Origin: Hyphomicrobiales bacterium
GTDB lineage: Bacteria; Pseudomonadota; Alphaproteobacteria; Rhizobiales; Rhizobiaceae
NCBI GenBank assembly: GCA_900465675.1
Contig: UBJR01000012.1
Span: 62,001-126,000, forward strand
Reading direction: 5' to 3'
Length of the DNA stretch: 64,000 nt
The translations under genes were made by a program, and so were the position numbers. The notes below the pieces were generated by a model. That model saw nothing but the letters and a program-made list of their open reading frames with translations, ran no database searches and was not told the DNA's origin. How positions within the stretch are numbered: the stretch's first letter is position 1; each line of letters begins with the position of its first letter. Positions 25,780 to 34,972 of the stretch are shown here, in pieces.

Positions 25780-25873
25780 CCCCTGAGACATGGAACAGGC
25801 TGCTTCCTTAAGCAGAATTGCAATGAGACGGCATTTGCCCCAGACTGCTGTCTACGTTCCGTGGGAGGAGCAG

Positions 25874-26836
25874 ATGCACGAAACCACAGCGCATGCCGAC
25901 CATGTCTACACGTGGGCGCAGCAGAACTCTGCTGCAGCCAGCTCCCCGATCGTTGCCTCCTGGCGCCGCTGCATGGACAAGCATCAGCTGACTCCGGAAG
26001 AGAAGCGCACCCCCTTGCGCTTGACCGAGCAGGAATTCCGGCTTGCCCGCGAACAATCCGAACAACTGATCCGCGACGCGAGCGATGAGCTCGACCGGCT
26101 GTTCCTGACGGTCGGCAAGGCAGGCTGCTGCCTGCTTCTGACCTGCCGCGAAGGGGTGGCACTGGAGCGCCGCGGCGCCAGTGCCGACGACAAGGAGTTC
26201 AACGACCTCGGCCTCTGGACCGGCTCGGTCTGGACAGAAGCGAGCGTCGGTACGAACGGCATCGGCACGGCGCTGGCCGACGAGCGCTCCGTCTCGATCT
26301 TTCGCGACCAGCACTTCCTCTCTTCGAACATCAAGCTCAGCTGCACGACCGCGCCGATCCGCGACCATCGCGGCCAGCTGGCCGCCGCTCTCGACATCTC
26401 CACCTGCCGCGACGACGTCAACGAGATGACCCTGTCGATCCTGGCGCAGGCGGTGCGTGACGCGGCGATGCGTATCGAGCTCAATATCTTCCGCAGCGCC
26501 TTTGCAGGCTCCCGTTTCCTGATGGTGCCTTCAGGCTCCAATTCCGCTGCCGCCCTGCTTGCCGTCGACCGTCACGATCTGGTGCTTGGCGCCACGCGTG
26601 CCGCCCGGCTGGCGCTGAAACTCGACGACCGCCGGATCGCCGCCGGCATCCCCGCGGCCGATGCCCTGCAGGAAAGCCGCCCGGCCGACGGCGAGGAGGC
26701 GCTGATGGACGCGGAGCGCGCTGCGCTGATGCGGGCGCTGACACGCACCAACGGCAATGTCTCGCAGGCCGCTGCCAATCTTGGCATGAGCCGCGCCACG
26801 CTTCACCGCAAGATGAAGCGGCTCAACCTGCACTGA
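25874..26836 (+). CDS. GAF-domain/Fis-type regulator, AcoR-like without the AAA+ domain
   Basis: The 320-residue protein has an N-terminal region like AcoR (SSPIVASWRRCMDKHQLTPE), a GAF sensor (GLWTGSVWTEASVGTNGIGT, a hallmark of AcoR proteins) and a C-terminal Fis-type HTH (TRTNGNVSQAAANLGMSRAT then LHRKMKRLNLH). The central sigma-54-activating AAA+ module is absent, so it cannot drive sigma-54 polymerase in the usual way. ATG 25874 follows GGGAGGAG; ATG 25790 is also in frame. It lies between two copies of one palindrome, suggesting autoregulation and control of the downstream aldehyde dehydrogenase. Confidence 0.88.
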   Translation: MHETTAHADHVYTWAQQNSAAASSPIVASWRRCMDKHQLTPEEKRTPLRLTEQEFRLAREQSEQLIRDASDELDRLFLTVGKAGCCLLLTCREGVALERRGASADDKEFNDLGLWTGSVWTEASVGTNGIGTALADERSVSIFRDQHFLSSNIKLSCTTAPIRDHRGQLAAALDISTCRDDVNEMTLSILAQAVRDAAMRIELNIFRSAFAGSRFLMVPSGSNSAAALLAVDRHDLVLGATRAARLALKLDDRRIAAGIPAADALQESRPADGEEALMDAERAALMRALTRTNGNVSQAAANLGMSRATLHRKMKRLNLH

Positions 26837-26846
26837 GCTCTCAAGC

Positions 26847-26866
26847 CTGTCGCAGCGCTGCGACAG
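26847..26866. promoter_or_regulatory. Palindromic operator upstream of the aldehyde dehydrogenase
   Basis: CTGTCGCAGCGCTGCGACAG is a perfect 20-base palindrome located 106 bases before the aldehyde dehydrogenase ATG. Its arms match the palindrome upstream of the regulator gene base for base apart from the central dinucleotide. Confidence 0.75.
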
Positions 26867-26971
26867 TGTGCAGTGCGGCATTGCCCCGGGCGGGTATTTC
26901 GAAAGCCAAAAGACGCGCAGATTTCCTCCACTGGTTCGTTCCCGAACCTGGCATCATCAAGGGAGGATGAC

Positions 26972-28480
26972 ATGCTGCATCAGAAGATCGTCGAATCTCC
27001 GTTCAAGCTGAAATACGGCAACTATATCGGTGGCGAGTGGCGCGAACCGATCGGCGGGAAATATTTCGACAACATCACGCCCGTCACCGGCGGCAAGCTC
27101 TGCGAAATCCCCCGCTCCGACGAAAAGGACATCAACGCGGCGATCGACGCGGCCCATGCCGCCAAGGACAAGTGGGGCAGAACGGCGCCTGCCGAGCGCT
27201 CCAATATCCTGATGAAGATCGCCCAGCGCATGGAAGACAAGCTGGAGCTTCTGGCACAGGCCGAAACCTGGGACAACGGCAAGCCGATCCGCGAAACCAT
27301 GGCCGCCGATATTCCGCTGGCAATCGACCACTTCCGCTATTTCGCATCCTGCATTCGCGCCCAGGAAGGCTCGATCGGCGAGATCGACAACGACACCGTC
27401 GCCTATCATTTCCATGAACCGCTCGGCGTCGTTGGCCAGATCATTCCCTGGAACTTCCCGATCCTGATGGCCGCATGGAAGCTTGCTCCGGCGCTCGCCG
27501 CCGGCAACTGCGTCGTCATCAAGCCGGCCGAACAGACGCCCGCATCGCTGCTCGTCTGGGCGGAAATCATCGGCGATCTTCTGCCCCCCGGCGTCCTCAA
27601 CATCGTCAACGGTTTCGGTCTCGAAGCCGGCAAGCCGCTCGCCACCAGCCCGCGCATTGCCAAGATCGCCTTTACCGGCGAAACCTCTACGGGCAGGCTG
27701 ATCATGCAATATGCCAGCCAGAACCTCATTCCGGTGACGCTTGAGCTCGGCGGCAAGTCGCCCAACATCTTCTTCGCCGATGTGATGGCCGAGGATGACG
27801 ACTTCCTCGACAAGGCGCTCGAAGGCTTTGCAATGTTTGCGCTGAACCAGGGCGAGGTCTGCACCTGCCCGAGCCGCGCGCTCATCCAGGAATCCGTCTA
27901 TGACCGTTTCATGGAAAAGGCCGTCAAGCGCGTCGAAGCGATCAAGCAGGGCAACCCGTTGGACAGCGCGACGATGATCGGCGCTCAGGCATCGAGCGAG
28001 CAGCTGGAAAAGATCCTCGCCTACCTCGATATCGGCCGCCAGGAAGGCGCCGAGGTTCTGACCGGCGGCGCCCGCAACGATCTCGGTGGCGAGCTTGCGA
28101 GCGGCTACTACGTCAAGCCGACGATCTTCAAGGGCCACAACAAGATGCGCATCTTCCAGGAGGAAATCTTCGGGCCGGTGGTCTCGGTGACGACCTTCAA
28201 GGATGAGAAGGAAGCGCTGGAGATCGCCAACGACACGCTCTATGGCCTCGGCGCCGGCGTCTGGACCCGCGACGGCAACCGCGCCTACCGCTTCGGCCGT
28301 GAAATCCAGGCCGGCCGCGTCTGGACGAATTGCTACCACGCCTACCCGGCGCATGCGGCCTTCGGCGGCTACAAGCAATCCGGTATCGGCCGCGAGACCC
28401 ACAAGATGATGCTCGATCACTATCAGCAGACCAAGAACATGCTGGTGAGCTACAGCCCGAAGTCGCTTGGGTTCTTCTGA
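26972..28480 (+). CDS. Aldehyde dehydrogenase (AldB/AcoD/ExaC type)
   Basis: The 502-residue NAD(P)-dependent enzyme oxidises small aldehydes such as acetaldehyde. It shows the cofactor and oxyanion motifs VGQIIPWNFPILM and FTGETSTGRLIM, the general-base segment TLELGGKSPNIFF, and the catalytic cysteine in the subgroup motif LNQGEVCTCPSRALIQ. ATG 26972 follows GGGAGGATG; the frame is open to 26873 but without a better site. The AcoR-like regulator upstream, the shared palindrome and the DUF779 gene downstream are the normal company of this subgroup in proteobacteria. Confidence 0.93.
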   Translation: MLHQKIVESPFKLKYGNYIGGEWREPIGGKYFDNITPVTGGKLCEIPRSDEKDINAAIDAAHAAKDKWGRTAPAERSNILMKIAQRMEDKLELLAQAETWDNGKPIRETMAADIPLAIDHFRYFASCIRAQEGSIGEIDNDTVAYHFHEPLGVVGQIIPWNFPILMAAWKLAPALAAGNCVVIKPAEQTPASLLVWAEIIGDLLPPGVLNIVNGFGLEAGKPLATSPRIAKIAFTGETSTGRLIMQYASQNLIPVTLELGGKSPNIFFADVMAEDDDFLDKALEGFAMFALNQGEVCTCPSRALIQESVYDRFMEKAVKRVEAIKQGNPLDSATMIGAQASSEQLEKILAYLDIGRQEGAEVLTGGARNDLGGELASGYYVKPTIFKGHNKMRIFQEEIFGPVVSVTTFKDEKEALEIANDTLYGLGAGVWTRDGNRAYRFGREIQAGRVWTNCYHAYPAHAAFGGYKQSGIGRETHKMMLDHYQQTKNMLVSYSPKSLGFF

Positions 28481-28502
28481 GAGTAGCGTTTGGAGGGAGA
28501 GT

Positions 28503-28654
28503 CCCCTCCCCAACCCCTCCCCACAAGGGGGAGGGGCTTACCTTGAGGCACCCGCTCGTTCTTCGGCAACATCAATGCGGATGAGACGGTGTTGCGGACA
28601 GGAAGGGCGCAACAGACTAGCCCCTCCCCCTTGTGGGGAGGGGTTGGGGAGGGG
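28503..28654. repeat. Pair of 36-bp G/C-rich repeats in inverted orientation
   Basis: The segment 28503-28538 (CCCCTCCCCAACCCCTCCCC followed by ACAAGGGGGAGGGGCT) is the exact reverse complement of 28619-28654. Each arm can fold on itself, and the two can pair across an 80-base loop. Elements of this composition are common intergenic repeats in rhizobial genomes; here they sit between the aldehyde dehydrogenase and the DUF779 gene and could weaken or process the joint transcript. Confidence 0.85.
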
Positions 28655-28684
28655 TTTCCTCTCCTCAACCACGGGAGGAACCAA

Positions 28685-29077
28685 ATGGAAGAAACAATCG
28701 AAGGCGAGCCTCGCGTGCTGGCCACAGACGCAGCTCTCGAACTGATCGGTGAAATCCGTGCCGATCATCCGAATATCCTGTTCCACCAATCCGGCGGCTG
28801 TTGCGACGGCTCGTCGCCGATGTGCTACCCCGCAAGCGAATTCATGATCGGCGACAACGACGTCAAGCTCGGCGAGATCGGCGGCGTGCCGGTCTATATC
28901 AGCGCCAGCCAGTTCGAAGCGTGGAAACACACGCAACTGATCATCGACGTTGTACCCGGACGCGGGGGCATGTTCTCGCTGGACAATGGACGCGAGAAAC
29001 GCTTCCTCACCCGCTCGCGCATTTTCGGCGGCGGCGAGGCTTGCGCTATCGCCGATATCGGCAAACGCGCTATTTGA
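28685..29077 (+). CDS. DUF779 family protein
   Basis: The 130-residue protein carries the family core FHQSGGCCDGSSPMCYP, with three cysteines likely to bind metal, and GGVPVYISASQFEAWKHTQL. DUF779 proteins are typically encoded next to AldB/AcoD-type aldehyde dehydrogenases, as here, and probably help or protect that enzyme; no activity is established to my knowledge. ATG 28685 follows GGGAGGAACC. Its last 8 bases overlap the end of the convergent FadR-type regulator gene. Confidence 0.9.
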   Translation: MEETIEGEPRVLATDAALELIGEIRADHPNILFHQSGGCCDGSSPMCYPASEFMIGDNDVKLGEIGGVPVYISASQFEAWKHTQLIIDVVPGRGGMFSLDNGREKRFLTRSRIFGGGEACAIADIGKRAI

Positions 29078-29861
29078 ACGACAGATCGAGCGCCCTGCCC
29101 TCGAACAAGCGGTCACGCGACCCTTCGAGGTGGGTCTGCATCAGGTTCCGCGCATCGTCGGCGCGCCCCTCGGCGACAGCCCTGTAGATTTCGTTGTGCT
29201 CTTCGTAGACCTGCTCGAGACCCTGGCGCGGGCCGAGCAGCGACAGGCCGTGCAGATGCATGCCGACCGCGATATGCGGCTTCAGCGCATCGAGCGAGGC
29301 AGTGTAATAGTGATTGTTTGCCGCCTCGGCGACGCAGCGGTGGAAGACGAAATCCGCATCGCTGCGATGCAGCTGGTGGCTCGTCGCTTCGCGCAGATCC
29401 GACAGCGCCGAGGCGATCTTCTGGATCGCCGGCTCATCGCGCCGCTTGGCCGCGAAATAGGCCGCCGCAGGCTCGATCGTCAGGCGGAATTCATAGCAGC
29501 GCTGGATATCGGCGATCGTCTTGACCGGCGAGTAGGCAAGCTGCGTCGTCGGCGAGCCGTGGGCGCTGACAAAGGTGCCGGCGCCTTGGCGCGCATAAAC
29601 GGTGCCCTGCTCGCGCAGCTTCGCCAGCGCATCGCGAACGATCGGGCGCGAGACGCCGAGCATCGAGGCGAGTTCATGTTCGCCAGGCAGGCGCGAATCC
29701 GGCGGATAGTTGCCGGCGCGGATGCGCTCGAGGATCTGGTCGAAGACGCGATCGACGAGCTTCACGGCCTTGCCGCGTTCCGGCTTTGCTGCCGGACCGT
29801 TCCCCGCATTCAGCGATGCGCCATTTGCTTCATCCACGCCCATTCTCCCCGTCGGTCTCAT
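29070..29861 (-). CDS. FadR-type GntR-family regulator
   Basis: The 263-residue protein has the GntR helix-turn-helix (SRLPGEHELASMLGVSRPIV then RDALAKLREQGTVYARQGAG) and an FCD effector domain with metal-ligand histidines (DADFVFHRCVAEAAN, MHLHGLS, QTHLEGS). ATG 29861 is 2 bases after the stop of the acid-sugar kinase, so it is translationally coupled to the kinase/importer operon and is its probable regulator. ATG 29843 is an alternative start. The ligand is likely a sugar acid of the pathway. Confidence 0.9.
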   Translation of the reverse strand: MRPTGRMGVDEANGASLNAGNGPAAKPERGKAVKLVDRVFDQILERIRAGNYPPDSRLPGEHELASMLGVSRPIVRDALAKLREQGTVYARQGAGTFVSAHGSPTTQLAYSPVKTIADIQRCYEFRLTIEPAAAYFAAKRRDEPAIQKIASALSDLREATSHQLHRSDADFVFHRCVAEAANNHYYTASLDALKPHIAVGMHLHGLSLLGPRQGLEQVYEEHNEIYRAVAEGRADDARNLMQTHLEGSRDRLFEGRALDLSFK

Positions 29862-29863
29862 GC

Positions 29864-30925
29864 TCAAGCCGCCTGATTCCGTGGAACCAGTCTTAGCAGA
29901 CTCTCGGAATTGCCGAAGCCCCCGGATTTCACCGCACACCGGAAATGCCGTCCATCAGCAGCCGCAACGTCGAACCACGGCACGCCAGCCTCGATCTCGC
30001 CCTTCGGCATCAATGTGCGGATGCCGAGTTCGCGAAAGACCGCAAGCGCCGTGTCGCCGCCGCCGACCATCAGCATGTCGGGCTTGGTGTCGTCGATGAC
30101 GGCCTTGACGCCGCCGGCGAAACGCCGGGCGACGGCAGCGCCGTCTCCCGAGATTTCGCCACTGCAGCGGAGCAGCACGGGAAGGGCAAGGCCCTCGCCG
30201 CATTCGACGGTGCCCATCGGCGCATCGATTGCGGCGCGCAGCGTGCCGGAGGCTTCCAGCCGGTTCATCTGTGCCGAGGTGATCGGGTCACGCGAACCAA
30301 AGGCAAAGAGCGTGCGGCGCGATGCCTCGAACGGCAGTGGCTGGCCACCGCTCCGGCCAAGCTTTCGGGCAAGCGCCGAGCCGAGGCCGCGTGCACCGAC
30401 CCCCAGGACCAAAGCCCAATCGTTGGCGAGAACGATATCGTCGAGATCATAATCGCTTTCGGCGTCGGCAACCGAGACGTCCAGTTCGCGTCCGGCGAAG
30501 AGATCGGCAACCGGGATCGGCTTTTCGACGCCGCGGCCGACGACAAAGCCGCGATAGGTGGTCCGGTCCTGATCGGGAATGGCAGGAGCGACAACGATCC
30601 TGGCAAGGCCGAGCGCGTCCGCAAGAGCTGCGGACTCCGCAGCGACATTGCCCTTCAGCCGAGAGTCGATCTTTTTCATCACGATACCGGGTTGCCTGGC
30701 GCTCAGCGCCTTGGCAGCTAGCCGGACACGTCCGGCCGCCTCGTCCGCGGACAAAGCCCGCGACGCCGTGTTGATGACCACAACATCCGTTCCGGCGGCA
30801 AGCGCCTCATCGGCGGTCTCGACATCGATTGCCACCGCCACCGAAAGCCCGGCGTCCACGAAGGGCGTGCCGGTATCCAGCGCGCCCGTCAGGTCGTCGG
30901 CAATGATGGCAGCTTTCAACGTCAT
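29864..30925 (-). CDS. Four-carbon acid sugar kinase family protein (DUF1537; DtnK/DenK/OtnK type)
   Basis: The 353-residue protein starts with the family hallmark IIADDLTGALDTGTPF and has the C-terminal nucleotide-binding part (MLMVGGGDTALAVFRELGIR). DUF1537 enzymes phosphorylate threonate or erythronate at C4. The usual partner of the D-threonate and D-erythronate members is a PdxA2 dehydrogenase, and one is encoded at 40447-41433. ATG 30925 overlaps the stop of the ABC ATPase gene by 4 bases. It is shorter than the usual 400 or more residues. Which tetronate it accepts is not readable from sequence. Confidence 0.88.
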   Translation of the reverse strand: MTLKAAIIADDLTGALDTGTPFVDAGLSVAVAIDVETADEALAAGTDVVVINTASRALSADEAAGRVRLAAKALSARQPGIVMKKIDSRLKGNVAAESAALADALGLARIVVAPAIPDQDRTTYRGFVVGRGVEKPIPVADLFAGRELDVSVADAESDYDLDDIVLANDWALVLGVGARGLGSALARKLGRSGGQPLPFEASRRTLFAFGSRDPITSAQMNRLEASGTLRAAIDAPMGTVECGEGLALPVLLRCSGEISGDGAAVARRFAGGVKAVIDDTKPDMLMVGGGDTALAVFRELGIRTLMPKGEIEAGVPWFDVAAADGRHFRCAVKSGGFGNSESLLRLVPRNQAA

Positions 30926-31913
30926 GCAGTCTGTCCCGTGTTGACGGCGTGGCAGGCGACCAGATGGCCTGGTTTGGCTTCCTTCCATTCCGGAATGACT
31001 TTCGAACAGACGTCCATCGCCACTGGGCAGCGCGTGTGGAAACGGCAGCCAGACGGCGGGTTGAGCGGGCTCGGAACATCACCCTGCAGGATCTGCCGCT
31101 GACGGGTGCGTTCATGCTCCGGATCGGTTTCCGGAACCGCGGAAAGCAGCGCCTTGGTATAGGGATGGAGCGGGTTGTCGAACAGCTCCTCGCGGCTCGC
31201 GAGCTCGGCCAGACGGCCGAGATACATGACGCCGACGCGGGTGCTGATGTGGCGCACGACGGCAAGGTCGTGGGCGATGAAGAGGTAGGTCAGTCCGTAT
31301 TTGTCCTGCAGGTCGAGAAGCAGGTTGATGATCTGCGCCTGGATCGACACGTCGAGCGCCGAAATTGCCTCGTCGCAGACGATGAATTTCGGCTGGCAGG
31401 CGAGAGCGCGGGCAATGACGACGCGCTGGCGCTGGCCGCCGGACAGTTCGTGCGGGTAGCGCTGGGCAAAGCGGGTCGGCAGGCCGACATCGGTCAGCAG
31501 CGCGGCGATCCTGTCCTTCAGCTCAGCTTTGGTGCAGAGCTTGTGGAAGAGGATCGGTTCGCCGATCGCCTCGCCGATGGTCATGCGCGGGTTGAGCGTC
31601 GAATACGGGTCCTGGAAGACGATCTGCAGGTCGCGGCGGAAGGGCCGCATCTGCTTTTCGTCGAGCGTCGCCAGATCCTGGCCCTTATAGACCACGCGGC
31701 CCGAAGTCGCCTTGTAGAGGTTGAGAATGGTGAAACCGGTCGTGGACTTGCCGCAGCCGGACTCTCCAACGAGGCTCAGCGTCTCACCTTCCATGATGTC
31801 GAGGTTGACATTGTCGAGCGCATAAACCGTCGCCGAGCGGTCGCCGAAGGCGCCGAGCTTGACGTGGAAATGCTTGACGAGGTTTTCGACCTTCAGAAGC
31901 GGTTGAGCACCCA

Positions 31914-31914
<1 letters not shown>
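30922..31914 (-). CDS. Peptide-family ABC importer ATPase, DppF/OppF-like
   Basis: The 330-residue ATPase has Walker A GESGCGKST, signature ELSGGQRQR, Walker B FIVCDEAISALDVS, H-loop FIAHDLAVVRHIS and the C-terminal oligopeptide-type tail with cysteines (SGCRFHTRCPVAMDVCSK) that binds a 4Fe-4S cluster in DppD/DppF proteins. Start ATG 31914 overlaps the stop of the next ATPase gene by one base; the long open frame that continues upstream is not coding. It is fourth in the importer set downstream of the binding-protein gene. Confidence 0.93.
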
Positions 31915-32917
<1,003 letters not shown>

Positions 32918-32918
<1 letters not shown>

Positions 32919-33877
32919 CACTTGTTGCCCCGCGGGTTGAGCGCGTCGTTGAGACCGTCGCCGAGGAAGCTGAAGGCAACCGAGGCAAGGCCGAGCACGG
33001 CCGCCGGAGCGGCAAGAAGATGCGGATAATGCTGCCAGACGCGCAGACCATCCGAGATCATGTTGCCCCAGCTGGGGGTCGGCGGGTTGACGCCGACGCC
33101 GAGGAACGAGAACGCGCTTTCCAGAACCATCGCGGTGCCGAGACCAGCGCTGACCGAGACGATCAGCGGACCGAGCGCGTTCGGGATCACGTAGCGCTTG
33201 ATGATGACCCAGTTGGAAAGACCGAGTGCCTGTGCGGCGGTAATATAGGGCCGGCTGCGGATCGACAGCACCTGGGCGCGGACGAGGCGTGCATAGGGCG
33301 GCCAGGAAATCAACGCCATCGAACCGAAGACCAGCAGGAAGTCGACCCAGATCGTCTGGCGATAGAAGGGATTGAGGGTCGCCTGATACTGCGCCTCCAT
33401 CCAGTTGGTGATCGGCGACTTCAGCGATGCGTTGATGACGACGACGAGCAGCAGGTTGGGTACCGACATGGTGACATCAGTCAGCCACATGATGACGCGG
33501 TCGAACGGATTGCCGAAGAAGCCCGCGACCGCGCCGAGCGTCAGGCCAATCAGCACGGCGATGAAGGTGACGACCACGGCGACGAGAAACGCCGTACGCG
33601 TGCCGAAGACGACGCGGCTGAAGACATCGCGACCGAGATCATCGGTTCCGAACAGATGCGCCATGGACGGGGCGGCGTTACGCGCCTGCAGATCCTGGCT
33701 GAGGTAGTCGTAAGGCGTCAGATAGGGACCGAAGATCGCGGCGAATGCCAGGATCAGGACGACAGCCAGGCCGAAAACAGCAAGCTTGTTGCGCTTCAGG
33801 CGGAACCAGGCGTCACGCCACAGGCTGACCGGCGGTTCATCGGCAGTTTCGATTGTCGAGAGAGGGATGGCGGACAT
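32918..33877 (-). CDS. Peptide-family ABC importer permease, DppC-like
   Basis: The 319-residue inner-membrane protein has the OppC N-terminal region (FRLKRNKLAVFGLAVVLILA), the family motif HLFGTDDLGRDVFSRVVFGT and the docking loop RPYITAAQALGLSNWVIIKR. It starts 2 bases after the DppB-like stop. With DppB it forms the pore of an importer that in this locus may carry an oligosaccharide or sugar-acid conjugate and not a peptide. Confidence 0.93.
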
Positions 33878-33879
33878 GG

Positions 33880-34836
33880 TCAGCGGCTCCTTCTTGCGTC
33901 GTTGGCACGCGGATCAAGCATCGGATAGAGCACATCGACAAGCAGGTTCGAGACCATGACGAGGAAGGATCCGATCAGCGTGATCGCGAGGATGACGGGG
34001 TAGTCCGAGTTGGTCAGCGCCTGCACGGTCAGGCGTCCAAGGCCGGGCAGACCGAAGACCAGCTCGACGAAGATCGCGCCGTTGACGATGGTGATCATGA
34101 TGAGGCCGAGCTGGGTGACGACGGGCGTCAGGACGGGCCGCAGAATATGCTTCAGCGCCACGACCAGTTCAGGAACGCCCTTGGCGCGGGCGGTGCGGAC
34201 GAAATCTTCCGACAGCACCTCGATGACGGCGGCGCGTGTCTGGCGCACGATCAGCGCGATCGGCTGGAAGGACAAGACGATCAGCGGCAGGATGATGCGC
34301 ACGTCGAAGACGCCGCCCCAGCCATAGGGCACCTTGATCATCGGCAGGAGCACGATGAGGCCGACCATCAGCAGCGGACCGGCGACATAGGCCGGGATCG
34401 CCCAGAGGAACAGCGCCGAGCCGATGATCGTGTAGTCGATGCGGGAATTCTGGTTCAGCGCGGCGATCATCCCGAGCGGGATCGCAACAACCGCCGTCAG
34501 GATGATGGAACAGAGCGCCAGCTTGAAGGACACAGGCGCGGCAGCCGAGACCATGGCCCAGACCGAACGGCCTGAGGTCAGCGAATTGCCGAACTGGCCA
34601 TGCAGCAGGTTCCAGATGTAATAGCCGAACTGCTCGATGAAGGGCTTGTTGAGGCCAGCACTTTCGCGGATGGCTTCGATGCGCTCCGGATTATAGGCGA
34701 CGTCGCCTGGCGCACGAAGAAAGATCAGCTTGATCGGATCGCCGGCGCCGTAGAATGCCATCGCATAGACGGCAAGCATGACGACGAGAACCGACGGAAT
34801 CCAGATGGCAAATCGCGTTAACACGTAGCGAAGCAA
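33880..34836 (-). CDS. Peptide-family ABC importer permease, DppB-like
   Basis: The 318-residue permease has the family N-terminus LRYVLTRFAIWIPSVLVVML, the motif LNKPFIEQFGYYIWNLLHGQ, and the docking loop EDFVRTARAKGVPELVVALK. I chose TTG 34836, with GGAGG 5 bases ahead and the usual M-L-R-Y start; GTG 34842 is the alternative. A 130-base gap with two hairpins separates it from the binding-protein gene. Confidence 0.9.
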   Translation of the reverse strand: MLRYVLTRFAIWIPSVLVVMLAVYAMAFYGAGDPIKLIFLRAPGDVAYNPERIEAIRESAGLNKPFIEQFGYYIWNLLHGQFGNSLTSGRSVWAMVSAAAPVSFKLALCSIILTAVVAIPLGMIAALNQNSRIDYTIIGSALFLWAIPAYVAGPLLMVGLIVLLPMIKVPYGWGGVFDVRIILPLIVLSFQPIALIVRQTRAAVIEVLSEDFVRTARAKGVPELVVALKHILRPVLTPVVTQLGLIMITIVNGAIFVELVFGLPGLGRLTVQALTNSDYPVILAITLIGSFLVMVSNLLVDVLYPMLDPRANDARRSR

Positions 34837-34906
34837 GGCCACCTCCCACCTGTTGTCAGGAACGTTCTCCGCAAACTGACGCGGACCGCACCTTTTCTTG
34901 AAACTT

Positions 34907-34932
34907 GCGCGAAGACCCTGAGGCCTTCGCGC
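34907..34932 (-). other. Stem-loop between binding-protein and permease genes
   Basis: GCGCGAAG (34907-34914) pairs with CTTCGCGC (34925-34932) around a 10-base loop. A second, bulged hairpin (GAGACCGGC with GCCGTCTC, 34951-34970) touches the end of the binding-protein gene. Hairpins at this point usually slow 3' decay or partly stop transcription so that the binding protein is made in excess. Confidence 0.5.
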
Positions 34933-34972
34933 GGTTGCTTGGGGGCTGGAGAGACCGGCTTTGCCGTCTCAA

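Noticed and set aside
26867..26971. Search for a sigma-54 (-24/-12) promoter before the aldehyde dehydrogenase
   Set aside because: No TGGCAC-N5-TTGC-like sequence was found, in keeping with the missing AAA+ domain of the regulator.
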